From: Stackebrandtia albiflava
GTDB lineage: Bacteria; Actinomycetota; Actinomycetes; Mycobacteriales; Micromonosporaceae
NCBI RefSeq assembly: GCF_007994225.1
Contig: NZ_VLLL01000006.1
Coordinates: forward strand, 62,001 to 126,000
DNA length: 64,000 bases
Direction: 5' to 3'
The notes under the pieces are model-generated. The model made no database searches. It saw only the letters and a program-made list of their open reading frames with translations, and had not been told where the DNA came from. A program made the translations under genes and the position numbers. Of the stretch, positions 61,153 through 64,000 are shown one piece after another (position 1 is the first letter of the stretch; each line of letters starts with the position of its first letter).

Positions 61153-62436
61153 TCAGCCGCGACCGTGCGCCCGCGACGCCAGCCACAGCGACATCGCGCG
61201 GACCCCGTGACCGATGGCGTTCTCGTCGGGCGTGAACGCCCCGAAGTGCGGATAGCTGTCGATGACCTCCGCTCCGGGGGAACGCACCCCGAGGAACGTC
61301 CACGTGCCCGGGAGCCGGTCGAGGAAGAGCGCGTAGTCCTCGCCGCTGAACGGGACGGCGGCCTCCATCCGGATCGCCCGTTCCCGGCCGAACGTGCCGC
61401 GCAGGAAGCGGTGTAGCGCGTCGCCCTCCTCGACGGGGCAGGCCATCGCGGGGAACGGGTCTTCCGGGAACACCGCGCCGGTCGTGCCGTGTTCCCGCGC
61501 GATGCGGTCGACGTCGCCTCTGAGGGTGACGTACCGCTCCTCCGGCCAGCACCGGAACACGACCTGGACCTCGGTGGCGGTGTCGGTCCGTGCGACACGG
61601 GTCCGCAGATACACGAACTCCGCGAGCGGTCCGTCGGGCGTCACGAAGTCGGTGACGAGCCGTTCCACCCCCTCCGGTCCGTCGGGGGGTGACACGGTGC
61701 CGAGCGCGGCGATGCGGGCGGCGAGTTCCTCCGCCCGCGCGGCGGCGTCCGGGCCGGTCACGGTGATCGCGCCCGAATCGCGGCCCGGCAGGCCGAATCC
61801 GGCCGTGGTGGCGAACGTGCCGACCGGAAACGGTCCACAGTGCAGCGCGTGGATCTCCTCGGGGCGGACCCGGTCGAACACGCCGTCGTCGAGCATGGCC
61901 GCCGCCCCCGTCAACGCCTCCTCGGCGGGCTGGAAGACGAACACGACGGTGCCGTGCAGGCGGCGGCGAAGCCGGGACAGCACCTCCGCGACGCCCACAC
62001 CGACGGTGGTGTGCAGATCGTGCCCGCACAGGTGCGCGGCGGCGATGCCCCCGGGGATCTGGTCGGGCGCGGGGACGGCGTCCATGTCGGCCCGGAACGC
62101 GACGGTGCGGCCGGGATGCGCGCCCCGCAGTACCCCGACGACTCCGTGACCACCGACGCCGGTGGTGACGTCCAGACCGCACGCCCGCAGCCGCGCCGCG
62201 ACGACCCCGGCCGTGCGGCGTTCCTCGCCCGGCCCCTCCGGGTGGGCGTGCAGGTCACGGCGCAACGCGATCAGGTCGTCGCGCAGCTCGTCGGTCAGCG
62301 CCTCCACTGAACGGTCGAGCCCCTTCGGCGAGTCGCCGGAGGCCCGGCCGGTGCCGGGTAGCGCCGCCACGGCGACGGCGGCGGCCGTGCCGCCGAGCAG
62401 CGTGCGTCTGTTGAGGACGGTGTCGGGTGTGGGCAT
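61153..62436 (-). CDS. M20 family amidohydrolase with a Tat-type signal
   Basis: A 427-residue metallohydrolase. The N-terminus NRRTLLGGTAAAVAVAALPG has a twin-Arg motif, a hydrophobic stretch and a likely cleavage near GRASG, so it is probably exported folded by Tat. M20 marks: RRDLHAHPEGPGEE, RADMDAVP (metal Asp), LCGHDLHTTVGVG (metal His), FQPAEEALTGAAAML and FSGEDYALFLD. Such enzymes cleave N-acyl amino acids or small peptides. GGAGGAAACG precedes ATG 62436. It lies 156 bp from the divergent Hsp70-like gene. Confidence 0.9.
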   Translation of the reverse strand: MPTPDTVLNRRTLLGGTAAAVAVAALPGTGRASGDSPKGLDRSVEALTDELRDDLIALRRDLHAHPEGPGEERRTAGVVAARLRACGLDVTTGVGGHGVVGVLRGAHPGRTVAFRADMDAVPAPDQIPGGIAAAHLCGHDLHTTVGVGVAEVLSRLRRRLHGTVVFVFQPAEEALTGAAAMLDDGVFDRVRPEEIHALHCGPFPVGTFATTAGFGLPGRDSGAITVTGPDAAARAEELAARIAALGTVSPPDGPEGVERLVTDFVTPDGPLAEFVYLRTRVARTDTATEVQVVFRCWPEERYVTLRGDVDRIAREHGTTGAVFPEDPFPAMACPVEEGDALHRFLRGTFGRERAIRMEAAVPFSGEDYALFLDRLPGTWTFLGVRSPGAEVIDSYPHFGAFTPDENAIGHGVRAMSLWLASRAHGRG

Positions 62437-62592
62437 CGTTTCCTCCGGTGGACTGGATGGTGCGGCTACTGCGCCGAGTGTGGCCCGGAATCCACCGCCG
62501 CGCATTGAGGAGAACCCCCCTGTCCACCATGGTGTTTCCCCCACCCCGTGACGGGGACCGTGCCGCGGGTCCACTGTCGTTAACCTGAGTCC

Positions 62593-64000
62593 ATGTCAGA
62601 TGCGGTACCCCTCGGCGTCGACTTCGGCACCTCGCACACCGTCGCGGTCGTCCGTACCGCCGACGCCGCGTTCACGCCGCTGTTGTTCGACGGCTCTCCG
62701 ATGCTGCCCTCGGCGGTGTACGCCGAACCGGGCGGTGCGCTCGTGGTGGGGCGGGAGGCGTTGCACGCGATGCGCCTGGAGCCGGCCCGCTTCGAGCCGA
62801 ATCCGAAGCGGTGCGTCGACGACGGCGCGGTGCTGCTGGGTGACCGTGAGGTTCCGGTCGCCGACATGATCGGCGCCGTGCTGGCGCGGGTCGGTGAGGA
62901 GTACACCCGGGTGGTGGGCACCGCCCCGGGATCGGTGACACTGACGCATCCCGCCGCCTGGGCGTCGACGCGGCGGGTGATCCTGCTGGACGCCGCCGCC
63001 CGCGCCGGATGGCGGGAGCCCCGGCTCGTGCCGGAACCCGTCGCCGCCGCGGCCAGGTTCGCCGCGAGTCGCGGTGTGGCCGTGGGATCTGCCGTGGTGG
63101 TCGCGGACTTCGGCGGCGGCACCTTCGACTGCGCCGTGGTCCGCAGGACCGGGACCGGGTTCGAGGTCGTCGAGGTGGACGGCCGGGAACGGTTGGGCGG
63201 CGTGGACGTCGACGAGGCCTTGGTGCGCCGGTTCCGTGATCGTGTCGAGGGTGACGCCGAGTGGCGGCGGCTGCTCGCGCCCGAGACCGCCGCCGACCGC
63301 CGACACCGGCGGAGCCTGTACGACGACGTGAGGTCCGCGAAGGAACTGTTGTCCCGGAGGCAGTCCGCGGAGATATTCCTGCCGGTGTTCGACCGTGACT
63401 CGCATCTGACCCGTGCCGAATTGGAGGAGACGGCCCGTCCACTGCTGGAGGAGGCGACCCGCGTCACCGGCGCCGTGATGCGGTTGGCCGGGGTGCAGGC
63501 CGGTGAGGTGGCGGGCCTGTTCCTGGTGGGCGGCGGCAGCCGGATGCCGTTGGTCGCCACCATGCTGCATCACGCGACCGGGATCGTCCCGACGGTGTGG
63601 GAGCAACCCGAGCTCGTCGTCGCCCAGGGCGCGTTGCTCACCGCCGCACCGGCGGTACCGGTCGCCGGGGGCGGCACGGTTCCGGTTCCGGCGTCTCGGG
63701 CTCCGGCGTCTCCGGCCCAGGCGGTTTCGGCCCCGATTCCGCGACGGGATCAGCCGCCCGGTCCTGCGAGGACGGAGCCGTACCCGGTGTCACCCGGCGC
63801 ACCGCCGGTGGCGGAACCGGCAGCGCATCGCCGCCCGGACCGACCGGCCCGGTTGTGGGTCGTTCGGGGGCTGCTGGCGGTGCAGGTGGTGTTCATGGTG
63901 ATCCTGGCACCTCGCTTCGGCGGGTACTTCTTCGAGCTCGGTGCGGCGATCACATTCTCCATCGTCGTATGCGCCTGCATCGTGTTGTCGGCAGTCCGGC
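62593..64000 (+). CDS. Membrane-anchored Hsp70-like protein, 3' end outside the window
   Basis: The frame stays open to the window end (469 codons), so the gene is truncated. The actin-fold ATPase region has PLGVDFGTSHTVAVV (phosphate 1), VADFGGGTFDCAVV (phosphate 2), DVRSAKELLSRRQSAEI and GLFLVGGGSRMPLVATMLHH (adenosine). The typical substrate-binding domain is missing: a Pro/Ala linker of about 80 residues follows and then hydrophobic helices (LLAVQVVFMVILAP, AITFSIVVCACIVL). TAACCT (62581-62586) lies 12 bp before ATG 62593, so the mRNA is probably leaderless. Confidence 0.88.
   Translation, partial: MSDAVPLGVDFGTSHTVAVVRTADAAFTPLLFDGSPMLPSAVYAEPGGALVVGREALHAMRLEPARFEPNPKRCVDDGAVLLGDREVPVADMIGAVLARVGEEYTRVVGTAPGSVTLTHPAAWASTRRVILLDAAARAGWREPRLVPEPVAAAARFAASRGVAVGSAVVVADFGGGTFDCAVVRRTGTGFEVVEVDGRERLGGVDVDEALVRRFRDRVEGDAEWRRLLAPETAADRRHRRSLYDDVRSAKELLSRRQSAEIFLPVFDRDSHLTRAELEETARPLLEEATRVTGAVMRLAGVQAGEVAGLFLVGGGSRMPLVATMLHHATGIVPTVWEQPELVVAQGALLTAAPAVPVAGGGTVPVPASRAPASPAQAVSAPIPRRDQPPGPARTEPYPVSPGAPPVAEPAAHRRPDRPARLWVVRGLLAVQVVFMVILAPRFGGYFFELGAAITFSIVVCACIVLSAVR

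Overview
The window is a piece of a high-GC actinobacterial chromosome spanning the replication origin. Codons almost all end in G or C, and GTG starts, 4-bp stop/start overlaps and apparently leaderless mRNAs are common. The block tRNA-Ile, DUF3566 gene, gyrA, gyrB, dciA-like, recF, gnd, dnaN, oriC, dnaA, rpmH, rnpA, yidD, yidC, jag, rsmG, parA, parB is diagnostic. A gnd gene between dnaN and recF recalls Micromonosporales and Glycomycetales (Stackebrandtia/Glycomyces type); that placement is inference, not a database result.

Layout. 1-4.7 kb: a truncated membrane-anchored protein, a MerR regulator facing an Old Yellow Enzyme through a clear MerR-type promoter, and small accessory genes. 4.8-24 kb: the origin core. 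oriC (14.24-14.65 kb) carries an AT-rich stretch and about 20 DnaA-box-like sites; a second box cluster lies upstream of dnaA. Two exact parS sites flank parAB, and degenerate copies sit inside rsmG, parA and parB. 24-26.2 kb: tRNA-Phe, tRNA-Leu and small enzymes. 26.4-35.4 kb: the growth and division signalling operon fhaA-fhaB-pstP-rodA-pbpA-pknA-pknB. 35.4-38.9 kb: homogentisate breakdown (fahA, an unknown gene, hmgA). 39-50.8 kb: accessory genes, including larB, larC and a GDT1-type transporter. 50.9-52.3 kb: a GC-poor island with one unrecognised gene. 52.3-56.6 kb: a membrane protein and clpB under a HAIR-like operator. 56.7-60.5 kb: an SDR, RidA, PaaX and aryl-CoA ligase cluster that looks like part of an aminobenzoyl-CoA pathway. 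60.5-64 kb: a DUF1707 protein, a secreted M20 amidohydrolase and a membrane-anchored Hsp70-like protein cut by the window end.

The most unusual structure is a dispersed intergenic repeat of about 107 bp with three intact copies (20.3, 24.6 and 44.2 kb). Each joins a GGCCGCCACTCCTCC-type end to two DnaA-box-like 9-mers 18-19 bp apart. A fourth copy appears split: its two ends lie at 50.86 and 52.26 kb, and the GC-poor island sits between them. This suggests that foreign DNA entered the repeat. No rRNA, CRISPR array, transposase or integrase gene was seen.
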